A DNA stretch of 42,648 nucleotides from Paracoccaceae bacterium (GCA_024742705.1 JANSXZ010000028.1:1-42648), one strand, 5' to 3'; numbered from the stretch's first letter, positions 24,323-34,259 are shown. Numbers and translations: made by a program. Notes: a model not told the origin generated them from the sequence alone.

Positions 24323-26608
24323 ATGACGCAAAAATTCGACGAACGAGACGACCCGTTTCCCAACCTGGACCTCGGCGCGTCTCTGGTGGGCGGCTACCGG
24401 GTGCTGCAACGCCGGTTCCGGCTGATCGCCCTGTGCATGATGATCGGCGCAGCACTGGCCGTGGCCTACGCGCTGCTTGCCGATCCGCGCTATACCGCTT
24501 CGGCTTCGATCATCATCGACCCGCGCATCGACGGGTCGCCCAACGGGCCGGATACGCCTTCGCTGATCATGACGGTGGATGCGCTGATCGTCGACAGCGA
24601 GGTCAAGGTTCTGCGCTCGCGCGAGGTGACGGGGCGGGCAGCCGCGGCCATGGGTCTTTACGAAAGCGCCGAACTGCGCGAGCCGGGGATCGTGTCGCGG
24701 ATGACCACGCGGTTGCGTCAGCTTCTGGGTTCGTCGGGCTCGATCAATCCCGAAACCTCCGACCAGATCCGCCGCGAACAGATCCGCCGGGGATTTGTCG
24801 AAGCGCTGAAAATCCAGCGTTCGGAAGACACTTTCGTGATCGACGTGTTCTACACATCGAAGGATCGCGAGTTTGCCGCCGAGGCGGTGAACGCGGTTGT
24901 ACGGGCCTATCTTTCGGCGTCGTTCGACCGGCGCAATTCGGACCTGGACCGGTTGAACGCCTGGCTGGGCGATCGGCTGACCGGCCTTGAGGCCGAGCTC
25001 GTCGCCGCCGAATCCGAGATCGCGCGATTCCGCAAGAACAACCAGTTGTTCGAATTGCGCGACGGCCGGCTGACCTCCGAGCTTGAACTGACTTCGGCAA
25101 CCGAAACGCTGATCAACACGCGCAACGCCATTGTCGCGCTGGGCGTCAAGATCGAACAGCTGACCCAGCAGATCGAACTGGGCGATGTGCGTTCGGTCAG
25201 CCTCGCGCCCGAGGACCGCACCGTCGCCCTGACCGCCTTCGAGGCGCGCTACACCGAGCTTTTGCAGGACGAGATGACCAGCGCGCTGTCGCGCGGGGCG
25301 GATTCTACGGTGGTGCGCGAACTGCGTGTCTACCAGGACCAGACCCGCGGCCTGATCATGGAAGAGCTGCGCCAGATCCGCAGCCGGATGCTGGCCCAGC
25401 GCGAAACCCTGCAACGGCGGGTCAGCGAAATCGAATCCGCCATCGAAACGCTGCGCGCCGATGCCAATGCCGACGCCGAAAACATGATCGATCTGCGCCG
25501 CATCGAACGTCAGGCCGAGGCCAAGCGCCGGCTTTACGAACAGTTCCTGGCCTCGTTCAACACCTCGTCGGCCATGAGCAGCTTTGACGGATCGCCCGCG
25601 CGGGTGATCGCCTGGGCAGTTCCGCCCGACCGCAAGTCGGAACCGAAATCGACGATGCTGGTGGTGGTCAGCACCTTCGGCGCGCTGGTTCTGGGGGTTT
25701 CTGCCGCGTTTCTGCGCGAAACCCTGGATCATTCGGTGCGCACACCCGACGATCTGCGCAGCGCGACGGGGCTGAATTTTCTCGGTGCGGTTCCCCTGAT
25801 CCGCAACGAGATGCAGCGAATGCGCGAACTGGGGATGCAACCGACCACCTCGCGACAATCGGGCAGTTGGCAAAAGCTGGGGCGCAAGCAGATGATCCTG
25901 CGTTTCGCGGCCGACAATCCACGTTCGATCATGGCCGAAACCCTGCGGTCGCTGCAAATCCAGCTGGAATGGCGCAAGCAAGCCACCGATGCCGCGCCGC
26001 AGCCGGCCAAGGCGCCCGATCAGCGCGGCAAGGTCGTCGGGTTCGTCTCGACCGTGTCCGGAGAGGGCAAGACAACGCTGGCCACCAACATGGCCACGCT
26101 TCTGGCGCAGAATTCGGCCCGCACGATCCTGGTGGATCTCGATCTGCTGAAAACCGATCTATCACGCCAGATCAGCGCAATCGTGCCCGCGACAAACACG
26201 CTCAGCAACCTGGTGATGGACGGATCGGCCAGCGCGTTTCAACCTTTGCCAGAACTTGAGGGGCTGACCGTGGTCGTCAACGATGGCTCGGTCGATCTGA
26301 ATCCGGCGGTGGGCGAAGACGCCAACGAACTGGCCGAGATGCTGGAACGGCTGCGCGACGAATACGAATGGATCATCGTCGATCTGCCGCCGCTTCTGGG
26401 CGTGGCCGAAACCGTGGTTCTGGCAACGCTGTGCGACCGCGTTGCATTTGTGGCGCAATGGGGCGTGACGCAGAAATCCGAGTTGAAAATCGCGGTGCGT
26501 CATCTACAAAATCTGGGCGACCGGGTTGTCGGTACGATATTTTCAAAAATCGAGATTAACAGTTACCTCAAATATAACGCGGACTTCGTCAAAGGGATTT
26601 ACTATTGA
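24323..26608 (+). CDS. ExoP-like polysaccharide co-polymerase / bacterial tyrosine kinase
   Basis: A 761-residue Wzz-BY-kinase fusion. The Wzz domain has a first helix at about 33-52, a long periplasmic coiled-coil part (about 170-430), and a second helix at about 443-462. The kinase domain shows Walker A SGEGKTT (579-585, Lys583), Walker A' VDLD (604-607) and Walker B IIVDLPP (684-690). The C-terminus is Tyr-containing (NSYLKYNADFVKGIYY), fitting an autophosphorylation cluster, though shorter than in E. coli Wzc. It controls chain length and export of the exopolysaccharide at the inner membrane. The ATG at 24323 is chosen over a TTG two codons upstream. Its stop overlaps the next start by one base. 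Confidence 0.92.
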   Translation: MTQKFDERDDPFPNLDLGASLVGGYRVLQRRFRLIALCMMIGAALAVAYALLADPRYTASASIIIDPRIDGSPNGPDTPSLIMTVDALIVDSEVKVLRSREVTGRAAAAMGLYESAELREPGIVSRMTTRLRQLLGSSGSINPETSDQIRREQIRRGFVEALKIQRSEDTFVIDVFYTSKDREFAAEAVNAVVRAYLSASFDRRNSDLDRLNAWLGDRLTGLEAELVAAESEIARFRKNNQLFELRDGRLTSELELTSATETLINTRNAIVALGVKIEQLTQQIELGDVRSVSLAPEDRTVALTAFEARYTELLQDEMTSALSRGADSTVVRELRVYQDQTRGLIMEELRQIRSRMLAQRETLQRRVSEIESAIETLRADANADAENMIDLRRIERQAEAKRRLYEQFLASFNTSSAMSSFDGSPARVIAWAVPPDRKSEPKSTMLVVVSTFGALVLGVSAAFLRETLDHSVRTPDDLRSATGLNFLGAVPLIRNEMQRMRELGMQPTTSRQSGSWQKLGRKQMILRFAADNPRSIMAETLRSLQIQLEWRKQATDAAPQPAKAPDQRGKVVGFVSTVSGEGKTTLATNMATLLAQNSARTILVDLDLLKTDLSRQISAIVPATNTLSNLVMDGSASAFQPLPELEGLTVVVNDGSVDLNPAVGEDANELAEMLERLRDEYEWIIVDLPPLLGVAETVVLATLCDRVAFVAQWGVTQKSELKIAVRHLQNLGDRVVGTIFSKIEINSYLKYNADFVKGIYY

Positions 26609-27858
26609 TGTCAGCGGTGACGGCGGCAGGGGACAAGGCCGGGGTACCATCGCGGGGCGACGCCGAAACCGGGCGGCGCGCTGTCGTGGTGTTCGGCTTC
26701 GATTCCGCCGAAGCATCGCAGGTGCGCAGGATCGCCGCCTTCGAACGCATCGGCTATGACGTGCACGCCTTCACCATGCGCCGCGGAGACCGCTCGCACC
26801 CCGTGCGGACCGGATTTTCCAACACCCATCTGTTCTGGACCGATCACGAAAAGCTCTGGAAGCGGGTCGTGGTCATCGTGCTTTCGGTGATCCGCATCGC
26901 GCTTTTTCACCGCGCCAGGATGCGGGCGGCCGACGTGATCGTGGCACGCAACCTCGATATGCTGGCCATCGCATGGGCGGCGCGGCTGCTGTGCGGGCGG
27001 ACACGGGTGCCTCTGGTTTATGAATGTCTCGACATTCACCGCAACATGACCGGCGGTTCGGCCAAGAACCGGCTGTTTCGCGCCGCCGAACGCTTTCTGC
27101 TGGGCCGGTCACAGGCGTTGGTGGTATCTTCGCCGGGCTTCGTGCGCGGGTATTTCGCGCCGGTGCAGGGCTATGACGGTCCTTGGGCGCTGTGGGAAAA
27201 CAAGGTGGTCGCCGATGCCGCCCTGCCCGCAAGACCCACCCGCGCGGCCACGTCCCGGCAGGGCCCTCTGCGGCTGGGATGGGTGGGCAGCATCCGCTGC
27301 AAACCCACGCTGGATCTGATGCTGGGTGTGGCGCGGCGGATGGGCGATGCCATCGAGATCCACATCCACGGACATGTGCACGACCACGCGCTGCCCGGTT
27401 TCCACGCCGCGGTGGCCGCGGCCGGCAACGTTGTCCACCACGGCGGATATCGCTATCCTGCGGACCTGCCGCGCGTCTACGGCGCGATCGATCTGGTCTG
27501 GGCCAGCGACCTGTGGCAGGCCGGCGGCAATTCGGACTGGTCGCTGACCAACCGGCTCTACGAGGCCAGCTGGTGCGGCTGCCCGGGCCTGGGATCGGGC
27601 GATACCGAAACCACCCGCCGCATCCGCGCCGACGGGCTGGGCTGGGTGATCGACCGCGCCGATCCCGATCTTCTGGCCGATCTGCTGCGCGGTCTCGACC
27701 GCGATGCGATCCACGCCTGCGCCACGCGGCTTCTGGCGCGCCCGGCATCGGATTTCCAGTTCGACGATGCCGACCTGCGCGCGGTTCTCGACGCGCCGCA
27801 CACCGCAGCGCCGGCACGGTCGTGGCAGACGGCGGCCGAAACCGGATCGCCCCCATGA
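26608..27858 (+). CDS. GT-B (GT4-like) glycosyltransferase, ExoL-like
   Basis: A 416-residue cytoplasmic transferase. The N-terminal Rossmann half contains VVFGFDSAEASQVRRIAAF and ARNLDMLAIAWAARLL with VYECLDIH; the C-terminal half has LRLGWVGSIRCKPTLDLML (nucleotide-sugar-binding start) and YEASWCGCPGLGS, where family 4 enzymes carry a donor-binding Glu. It has no membrane helix. Position between exoP- and exoA-like genes matches ExoL of the succinoglycan pathway, which adds the third sugar (Glc) to the lipid-linked repeat. The ATG at 26608 overlaps the kinase stop (TGATG). Assignment to ExoL rests on size, fold and context. Confidence 0.75.
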   Translation: MSAVTAAGDKAGVPSRGDAETGRRAVVVFGFDSAEASQVRRIAAFERIGYDVHAFTMRRGDRSHPVRTGFSNTHLFWTDHEKLWKRVVVIVLSVIRIALFHRARMRAADVIVARNLDMLAIAWAARLLCGRTRVPLVYECLDIHRNMTGGSAKNRLFRAAERFLLGRSQALVVSSPGFVRGYFAPVQGYDGPWALWENKVVADAALPARPTRAATSRQGPLRLGWVGSIRCKPTLDLMLGVARRMGDAIEIHIHGHVHDHALPGFHAAVAAAGNVVHHGGYRYPADLPRVYGAIDLVWASDLWQAGGNSDWSLTNRLYEASWCGCPGLGSGDTETTRRIRADGLGWVIDRADPDLLADLLRGLDRDAIHACATRLLARPASDFQFDDADLRAVLDAPHTAAPARSWQTAAETGSPP

Positions 27859-28871
27859 CCGCCCCCCGCCAGCCCGGCAGCGATGTGGATCCGGCGCGGA
27901 TCCTGGTGGCCGTCCCGACGCTGAACGAGGCGTCGCATATCGAAACCATGCTGGAATCCCTGATCGGAGACGATCCGGCGATGCGCGATGTCACCGTGGT
28001 GGTGGCCGATGGCGGCAGCACCGACGGCACGCCGGCGCTGGTGCGCGACCTGTCGCGGCGTTGGCCAAACCTGGTTCTGATCGCCAACCCCGAAGTGCGC
28101 CAGGCGGCGGCGGTCAACCGTATCGTCGCCGAATGTGCCGAACCCCGGCACGATTTCCTGGTGCGCACTGATGCCCATGCGATCTATTGCGACGGCTATG
28201 TGATGAAAGTGGCCCGCACCATGCAGGAAACCAAGGCCGAGGCTGTGGCCACGGTGATGGATTCGATTGGATACAACTGTTTTCAGAAGGGCGTGGCCGC
28301 AGCTTTTTCCACGGTTCTGGGATCGGGCGGGTCCGATCATCGCGGCGGGCGCAAGTCGGGGTATGTGGATCATGGCCACAACGCCGGTTTCCGGCTGGAT
28401 GCCTTTCGCGCGGTGGGCGGCTATGACACCGGGCTGATCACCAACGAAGACGCCGATCTGGACCACCGCATCGGTCTGAACGGCGGGCGGATCTGGCTGG
28501 ATGCCGACATCCGCCTGTCCTACATCGTGCGCGACACACCGTGGAAACTGGCGCGGCAATACTGGCGCTACGGGCGCGGGCGGGGCGAAACCCTGCTGCG
28601 GCACCGCATGCGCCCGCGACTGCGCCAGTTGATCCCGCCGGTCAGCCTGCTGGCCAACCTGTTGTGTCTGCTTCTGGCACCGCTGTTTCCCTGGCTGATC
28701 GTCCTACCGCAAACCTATGTGGTTCTGGTGTTGGTGACAGGCATCCTGCTGGCGCTGCGCGAAGCCAGCATCTGCGTGTTCTGGTCGGGCCCGGCGCTGG
28801 CGATCATCCACCTCTCGTGGGGGGCGGGCCTGTTGTGGCAGGTGCTGTGGAAACGCCGCGCGCGGGCATGA
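27855..28871 (+). CDS. GT2 glycosyltransferase, ExoA-like (second-sugar transferase)
   Basis: A 338-residue family 2 transferase with the GT-A domain at about 12-240: ILVAVPTLNEASHIETMLES, VVVADGGSTDGTPALV, RTDAHAIY as the metal-binding motif region, and NEDADLDHRI as the catalytic-base region. A C-terminal membrane part (about 250-335) has three hydrophobic helices. This layout, and GYVDHGHNAGFRLDAF, fit ExoA, the beta-1,3-glucosyltransferase that adds the second sugar in succinoglycan. It overlaps both neighbours by four bases (ATGA), indicating translational coupling in the exoP-L-A-M unit. Confidence 0.8.
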   Translation: MTAPRQPGSDVDPARILVAVPTLNEASHIETMLESLIGDDPAMRDVTVVVADGGSTDGTPALVRDLSRRWPNLVLIANPEVRQAAAVNRIVAECAEPRHDFLVRTDAHAIYCDGYVMKVARTMQETKAEAVATVMDSIGYNCFQKGVAAAFSTVLGSGGSDHRGGRKSGYVDHGHNAGFRLDAFRAVGGYDTGLITNEDADLDHRIGLNGGRIWLDADIRLSYIVRDTPWKLARQYWRYGRGRGETLLRHRMRPRLRQLIPPVSLLANLLCLLLAPLFPWLIVLPQTYVVLVLVTGILLALREASICVFWSGPALAIIHLSWGAGLLWQVLWKRRARA

Positions 28872-29794
28872 GGATCGATCTGTGCATCTGCACGTTCCGG
28901 CGCGCATCGGTGGCCGATACGATCCTGTCGGTGGCCGGCGCGCAGATCCCCGCCGATGTCGACCTGCGCATCCTGGTGATCGACAACGATGCCACGCCCA
29001 GCGCCCGCCAGACCGTGGCGGATGCCGCCGGGCGGCTTCCCGGATCTGCCGGGTGCCATGTGGAGTATCATCACGTTCCCGGCGCCAACATCTCGCTGGC
29101 GCGCAACGCCGCCCTGGATCTGGCAGGGGCCGACTGGATCGCCTTTCTCGACGATGACGAGATCGCAGATCCCGGCTGGCTGGCGGCGCTGATCGCCTGC
29201 GCCGCACGCCAGGGTGCCGATGCGGTTTTCGGCCCCAGCGTTCCGATCTATCCGCCGGACACGCCCGGATGGATGGTGGAAGGCGATTTTCACCGCCAGG
29301 ACGTGCCGCTGCGCGATGGCAAGGTACAGACCGGCCACACCTGCAATGCGCTGCTGCGCTGGGCCGGAACCGCATGGTGCGGCGAACGGTTCGATCTGCG
29401 GCACGGCCGTTCGGGCGGGGAAGACACCGCGTTCTTCGGGCGCGTCCACGCCAGGGGCGCGGCGTTCGCACGCTGCGACGAAGCCTGCGTGCGCGAGCCG
29501 GTGCCCCGCGACCGGCTGAGCCTGCGGTGGCTCTTGCGGCGGCGGTTTCGGGTGGGTCAGACCTATGGCGAGATCGCCGGCGGGCCACTGGCACGCGCAA
29601 AGCGCCTGGTGCTGGCCGCCGCCAAGGCCGGCTATTGCGGGCTGCGCATCCTGCCGGTTCTGCACAGGCCGGCTGCGCGCGCCTTCTGGCTGCTGCGCGG
29701 CACCATGCATGCGGGTGTCTGCGCCGGATGCATCGCCCTGCCACAGGCCGATCTGTACGGTGCCGCCCCGTCGACCGATCCCGCCGCGCGCTGA
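28868..29794 (+). CDS. GT2 glycosyltransferase, ExoM-like
   Basis: A 308-residue family 2 transferase beginning MRIDLCICTFRRASVADTI, the ExoM-type start, with the metal-binding motif AFLDDDEIADPGWL at about residues 94-107 and GGEDTAFFGRVH as the base region near 180. A weakly hydrophobic segment near the C-terminus (about 250-290) may associate with the membrane. In Sinorhizobium, ExoM adds the fourth sugar (beta-1,4-Glc). Last gene of the coupled block; a 211-bp gap with a possible promoter separates it from the exoY-like gene. Confidence 0.8.
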   Translation: MRIDLCICTFRRASVADTILSVAGAQIPADVDLRILVIDNDATPSARQTVADAAGRLPGSAGCHVEYHHVPGANISLARNAALDLAGADWIAFLDDDEIADPGWLAALIACAARQGADAVFGPSVPIYPPDTPGWMVEGDFHRQDVPLRDGKVQTGHTCNALLRWAGTAWCGERFDLRHGRSGGEDTAFFGRVHARGAAFARCDEACVREPVPRDRLSLRWLLRRRFRVGQTYGEIAGGPLARAKRLVLAAAKAGYCGLRILPVLHRPAARAFWLLRGTMHAGVCAGCIALPQADLYGAAPSTDPAAR

Positions 29795-29868
29795 TTCCCC
29801 CTTGCCGATCAGAATCACCGCCGGCCGAATTACACCCTGACCGGGGATCGCCTGCTTTTTGCACAACC

Positions 29869-29899
29869 TTGACGCGAAAAACATGCAGCCGAGTATTTA
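29869..29899 (+). promoter_or_regulatory. Possible promoter of the exoY-like gene
   Basis: TTGACG (29869-29874) and TATTTA (29894-29899) are 19 bases apart, slightly long for a sigma-70-type promoter. The 29860-29910 stretch is the most AT-rich part of the 211-bp gap. It lies about 105 bases before the exoY start. Weak evidence by eye only. Confidence 0.3.
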
Positions 29900-30005
29900 T
29901 CTGGGCAAGGCTCCGCCGACAGGCCGCTTATTCGCGGGCCACATGCGCAAAGGCCGGGAAATCCCTTGATCACACCCCGCCCGCGCTCCAGTTTCCCGGT
30001 ATTGA

Positions 30006-30722
30006 ATGAATGAATTGACAGAGTTTCGGATCATGCTTGGCAAAATCGAGCGCCCCTTGGCGCAAAACTCCTCGGTTCGCATCCACCGGTCAGACAACGG
30101 CGGCTCAAACTGGGTGCCGGGGGTAAAACTGTTCTACGACAAGATCGTGTCGGCTGTTGCACTGGTTTCGCTGCTGCCATTCATCTGCGTGATCGCTCTG
30201 GCCATCCGGCTGACATCGCGCGGACCGGTGTTCTACAGCCATCCGCGCCTGGGCAAGGACGGCAAGACCTTTGCCTGCCTCAAGTTTCGCACGATGGTGC
30301 CGGATGCCGATGCACGGTTGCAGGCGCTGATCGAATCCGATCCCGAGGCGCGCGCCAAGTGGCATGAGTTTCGCAAGCTGGATCCAGATCCCCGGATCAC
30401 ACCGCTGGGCGCGTTCCTGCGCCGTTCGAGTCTGGATGAGTTGCCGCAATTCTGGAACGTGCTGCGCGGCGACATGTCGATTGTCGGGCCGCGGCCGATT
30501 TCAGTGGACGAGGCCGATCAATACGCCGAACACCTGATGACGTATTTCACCGTGCGCCCCGGCATCACCGGGGTCTGGCAGGTCAGCGGGCGCAGCAACA
30601 CCAGCTATGCGGAACGGGTGCGCATGGATGTCGAATACATCAAGGGCTGGAGCTTCTGGCTGGATCTGCAGCTGACGGCGCGCACCTTTCAAGCGGTGCT
30701 GGCCGCGCATGGCGCGCGCTGA
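30006..30722 (+). CDS. exoY: ExoY-like undecaprenyl-phosphate sugar phosphotransferase (priming enzyme)
   Basis: A 238-residue bacterial sugar transferase (PF02397 type). One membrane segment at about 42-66 (DKIVSAVALVSLLPFICVIA) precedes the catalytic domain with PVFYSHPRLGKDGKTFACLK, FRTMVPDADARL, LRRSSLDELPQFWNVLRGDM and IVGPRPI. The length matches ExoY, which lacks the large N-terminal part of WbaP. It transfers sugar-1-phosphate (Gal in succinoglycan; here undetermined) to undecaprenyl phosphate, starting each repeat. It abuts the convergent flippase gene with no gap. An overlapping second ATG four bases on is out of frame and irrelevant. Confidence 0.92.
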   Translation: MNELTEFRIMLGKIERPLAQNSSVRIHRSDNGGSNWVPGVKLFYDKIVSAVALVSLLPFICVIALAIRLTSRGPVFYSHPRLGKDGKTFACLKFRTMVPDADARLQALIESDPEARAKWHEFRKLDPDPRITPLGAFLRRSSLDELPQFWNVLRGDMSIVGPRPISVDEADQYAEHLMTYFTVRPGITGVWQVSGRSNTSYAERVRMDVEYIKGWSFWLDLQLTARTFQAVLAAHGAR

Positions 30723-32063
30723 TCATCCACGCACGAACGCCGCGCGCAGCGATGTATCTATGCCCTGACGCCGCAGCACCAGCATCCATTGCAGCGCCTT
30801 GAACCCCAGATATCCCAGGCCGCACCCAACCGCCGCGCCCGGCGCACCGGCGATCATCCCGCCGGTCAGCGTGCCCGTGACGATGCCCGCGACACCCGCG
30901 CAGGCCGACCACGCAACCACGGCGGCGCCGCCCGAAACGTTCAGGATCAGGCCGGAGGGGCCGAACAGCGCGTCCGACGCGGGCAACACCACCAGCACCA
31001 GCATCGGCACAAAGGCACTGCTGTAACCAGCACCGAAAAGGGCCAGTATCCGGCCGCCGAAAAGGTACAGAAGCGCAGCACCCATGATGGTGCCGGCCAG
31101 TTTGAACAGCGCGGCCCGGCGCAGGTGGCCGCGCACCGCCGTAAGGTCGCGGGCCTGAAGGCTGCGCGAGATCGCCGGGCTGTAGGTGATGTCGACGCTC
31201 TTCATGGCGAAGTGCAGCAAGCCGATCACCGACAGCGCCAGGGTCAGTTGCGCAATCCCCGCCGGCGCCAGCGTCAGGCCGGCGGCCGCGACGATCAGGT
31301 GTTTCAGCGCATTGTTCAGCACCGTGTTGGGCGACAACAGCAAACCGCCACGCACCCAGGCCCACCATTCCGTGGTGTCCGCGCCGGCGGCCGCCGATGC
31401 GCGGCGGCGCGGCCCGCGCACCAGAAGGTGCTGGACCGCCGCCGTCACCGCGAAGGCCGTGACGATCACCCATATCAACCGGTCGGCGGTCAAGGGCAGG
31501 CCCAGCCAGGCCCAGGCCGGCAACAGCGCCGACAGCAGCACCGGCAGCCCCAGCATGGTGGGCAGGGTGCCACGCAGAACCGAATCGAGCGCGACCGCCT
31601 GCGCCGTCAGGATCTTCGAGTAGGCCGCCAGCGGCGCGCCGATCAGAACCGCAACCGCCACCCCGGACCACGGGCCATCGGGCAAGGCAATTCCCAGGGC
31701 CCGCAGCCCGATCCCCGCTGCCAGCGCAAGCCCGCCCAAGGCCAAGAGGATGCCAAGGTTGATCCGCATGAAGCCGCGCACCGCAGCCTTCTCGTTGGCC
31801 CGGACATAGCCGACGACGAAACGGATCGCCGCCGCCTCTACGTTCAGCGTCAGCGCGAAGGCCAGAAGCATGATCGCCGAAAGCCCCCCCATCACCATGC
31901 CCGCCGCCTCGGGCGTGGCGATGCGCAACAAAACCAGCGTATAGAGAAACGTCAGCGCGTTGCCACCGACCCGCGCGCCCAGCAGCGCCGCGATCCGCAG
32001 CGCGCTTCGACCCCGCGGGCCATTTTCCGGGCTGCGCGAATCTGGGGTATCGGATTGGGACAT
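30723..32063 (-). CDS. Wzx/ExoT-like polysaccharide flippase
   Basis: A 446-residue membrane protein with about twelve to fourteen helices, typical of the MATE-like/PST exporter superfamily. The N-terminus LRIAALLGARVGGNALTFLY leads into the first helix, and FGPSGLILNVSG lies in the C-terminal half. It should flip the lipid-linked repeat across the inner membrane for polymerisation by the ExoQ-like protein. It is encoded on the opposite strand, convergent with exoY and divergent (120 bp) from the secreted GH16 gene. Confidence 0.85.
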   Translation of the reverse strand: MSQSDTPDSRSPENGPRGRSALRIAALLGARVGGNALTFLYTLVLLRIATPEAAGMVMGGLSAIMLLAFALTLNVEAAAIRFVVGYVRANEKAAVRGFMRINLGILLALGGLALAAGIGLRALGIALPDGPWSGVAVAVLIGAPLAAYSKILTAQAVALDSVLRGTLPTMLGLPVLLSALLPAWAWLGLPLTADRLIWVIVTAFAVTAAVQHLLVRGPRRRASAAAGADTTEWWAWVRGGLLLSPNTVLNNALKHLIVAAAGLTLAPAGIAQLTLALSVIGLLHFAMKSVDITYSPAISRSLQARDLTAVRGHLRRAALFKLAGTIMGAALLYLFGGRILALFGAGYSSAFVPMLVLVVLPASDALFGPSGLILNVSGGAAVVAWSACAGVAGIVTGTLTGGMIAGAPGAAVGCGLGYLGFKALQWMLVLRRQGIDTSLRAAFVRG

Positions 32064-32183
32064 GGCCGGACGCTAGTGCCGGGCCCGTGTTTTGACCATC
32101 GGCAAAATGCATCGCTGTTTCGGCATTTCATCCATGCCGCGCGGTCATGGTAAGGCCACAATGCCCGTGCTAGGATTTTCGGC

Positions 32184-34259
32184 ATGATCGCCTGTTTCTC
32201 TCTCGCCGTACTTATGCGCCGCGCGCGGTCCGCACTGACGGCCCTTGCCGCAATGGCGCTTGGCCTTGGCCTTGGCCTGGCGGGTGGCGCGGCGCGCGCC
32301 GAAGGCCCCGACCTGACCGCGACAATCCCCATTCTGGATACGGATTTCGCCGAAGGGCTGCACCGCTACGACGGCCTCAGCGGCGTCTGGTCCACCCTGC
32401 CCCGCCGGCGTCAGCTGTTGTCGAACGCCGGCACCGCCGCCTTCTGGGACACGGGCACCCTGCCCCCCGATGCCGAAGCGGCGATCACGCCCACCGTCGC
32501 CGTCACCCCCGAGGGCTTGTCGCTGCGCACGGTGCCGGTGCCGGCTTCGGCGCTCGACGCCCTGCGCGGCTACCTGGCACGCACAACGCGCGATCCGCGC
32601 GCTGATGGCATCGCCTACCTGACCGGGCAGATCAACACGCACCAGACCTGGGCCCAGCAATACGGCTATTTCGAGATCACCGCCCGCATTCCGCGCGGCA
32701 AGGGCCGCTGGCCGGCCTTCTGGCTGACGTCGGCCGCTCTGGGATGGCCGCCCGAAATCGACATCTTCGAAGCCTATGGAAAAGGCATCGAACGCACCAC
32801 GCGCCGCGACCACCGCTTTAACGTGGCGGTGCATTTCGACGATGTGGATATGTTCGGCCAAAGCACCCTGGAGACCGATCTGGTCAACCCGTTTGCCGAG
32901 GTCGATGGCCAACCCGAGCGGCCCAACCGGCGCGACCGTCCGGACGGGCCGAACTATGCGTTTCAACGCCATTTCGATGCGGCCCGCGCCTTTGATGCCG
33001 ATATCTACGACGCATTCCACACCTATGCCGCGCTCTGGACGCCCTCTTCGATCCGGTTCTACTTCGGGCCAGATCCCGCATCGCTGCGCGAGATTTACCG
33101 CACGCCCACCCCACCGGACGCGCAATCGCCCATGTATCTGATCGCCAACGATCAGTTCACGACGCGCGGCGGCTGGTGGGAGCCTTTCGCCGGGATGGCC
33201 GGCCGCGTCGCGGTGCCGGAAAACGATCTGGCGATCCGGCGGATCGTGGTGCGCGCGCTGCTGCCCGATGCCGAGATCGGCGCCGAAGATGCCGATCCCG
33301 GCGACAGTGTGCTGCGCGACACGTCCGGCGACGACACGCTTTACCCCGGCACCGGTTTCGATGTCATTGCCTTGCAAGGTGGCGCCGACCGGATCGTGTT
33401 TCAGCGTGGACCGCTGCCCAAGGTTATCGCCGGATTCGGGCCCGACGATGTGGCCGAGCTGATCGGGTATCCCTTCGATGGCGCCGCCGACGTTCTGCGC
33501 CGTCTGACACAGGTGGGCGCCGATGTCTGGCTGCCCAGCGGCGCGGATCCGGCCAATCCGCAGACCCTGGTTTTCCGCGATGCGCGGGTGGCGGACTTCA
33601 GCGCCCGGCAGTTCGATCTGCGCTGGCCGCGCGCGCTGGACATCTGGGCCGGCGATGCCGCGCGCCCGACCGTCGCGGCGCGGCCCGACGCCGGCGCGAC
33701 CGAACTGCGCGCGCCGCGAGGTGGCGGCAAGCTGAACGACGGTGGAACGCCGGTGACGCTGATCGGAAGCGCCGCGCCAGACCACTTTACGGTTTCACAC
33801 CCCGCCACCCGGATCGACGAGCCGGCGCGCGGCGGCATCGACACGATGGTGGCGCTGGTTTCCGCCGATCTGCCCGCACACATCGAGCACGGCATCGCGA
33901 TGCGCCCCGGCGTGGTGCTGCGCGGAACGCCCGGCCGCGACCGGTTGCAGGCCGCGCGCCCGGGGGTAACACTGGACGGGCGCGGCGGCGGCGATCTCTA
34001 CGAGATCGACCCGCAGGCGCGCGCGACGATCCGCATCGGCAAGACGCCCGGCCACGACCTTGTTGTGGGGCTGAAGCCCGATGACCGCATCGACATGGCC
34101 CGCACGCTGAGCACCCGCCGGGAGGAATGGTGGATCGAGCCGCGCGCGGATGCATTGCGGCTGTGGCTGGGGCCCGATCAATCGCTGGAGATCGCCGGCG
34201 ACCCCGCCGCGCTGGAGCGGCGGTTCTTCGGCGCCGCCGGCGGGCCGCGCCGGCCATGA
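32184..34259 (+). CDS. Secreted GH16 endo-beta-glycanase with degenerate RTX-like C-terminal repeats (ExoK-like)
   Basis: A 691-residue protein with an N-terminal signal sequence (hydrophobic run about residues 16-35, cleavage near GGAARA-EG). The GH16 domain at about 45-355 carries QTWAQQYGYFEITARIPRGK and the catalytic motif EIDIFE with nucleophile Glu191, Asp193 and acid/base Glu196. The rest (about 365-691) contains loose SGDDTLYPGTGFDVIALQGG- and GTPGRDRL-like units recalling RTX beta-rolls. ExoK of Sinorhizobium is a GH16 enzyme trimming nascent succinoglycan. The ATG at 32184 has AGGA 11 bases upstream; Met11 (32214) is an alternative start giving a neater signal peptide. It overlaps the next gene by four bases. 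Confidence 0.85.
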   Translation: MIACFSLAVLMRRARSALTALAAMALGLGLGLAGGAARAEGPDLTATIPILDTDFAEGLHRYDGLSGVWSTLPRRRQLLSNAGTAAFWDTGTLPPDAEAAITPTVAVTPEGLSLRTVPVPASALDALRGYLARTTRDPRADGIAYLTGQINTHQTWAQQYGYFEITARIPRGKGRWPAFWLTSAALGWPPEIDIFEAYGKGIERTTRRDHRFNVAVHFDDVDMFGQSTLETDLVNPFAEVDGQPERPNRRDRPDGPNYAFQRHFDAARAFDADIYDAFHTYAALWTPSSIRFYFGPDPASLREIYRTPTPPDAQSPMYLIANDQFTTRGGWWEPFAGMAGRVAVPENDLAIRRIVVRALLPDAEIGAEDADPGDSVLRDTSGDDTLYPGTGFDVIALQGGADRIVFQRGPLPKVIAGFGPDDVAELIGYPFDGAADVLRRLTQVGADVWLPSGADPANPQTLVFRDARVADFSARQFDLRWPRALDIWAGDAARPTVAARPDAGATELRAPRGGGKLNDGGTPVTLIGSAAPDHFTVSHPATRIDEPARGGIDTMVALVSADLPAHIEHGIAMRPGVVLRGTPGRDRLQAARPGVTLDGRGGGDLYEIDPQARATIRIGKTPGHDLVVGLKPDDRIDMARTLSTRREEWWIEPRADALRLWLGPDQSLEIAGDPAALERRFFGAAGGPRRP

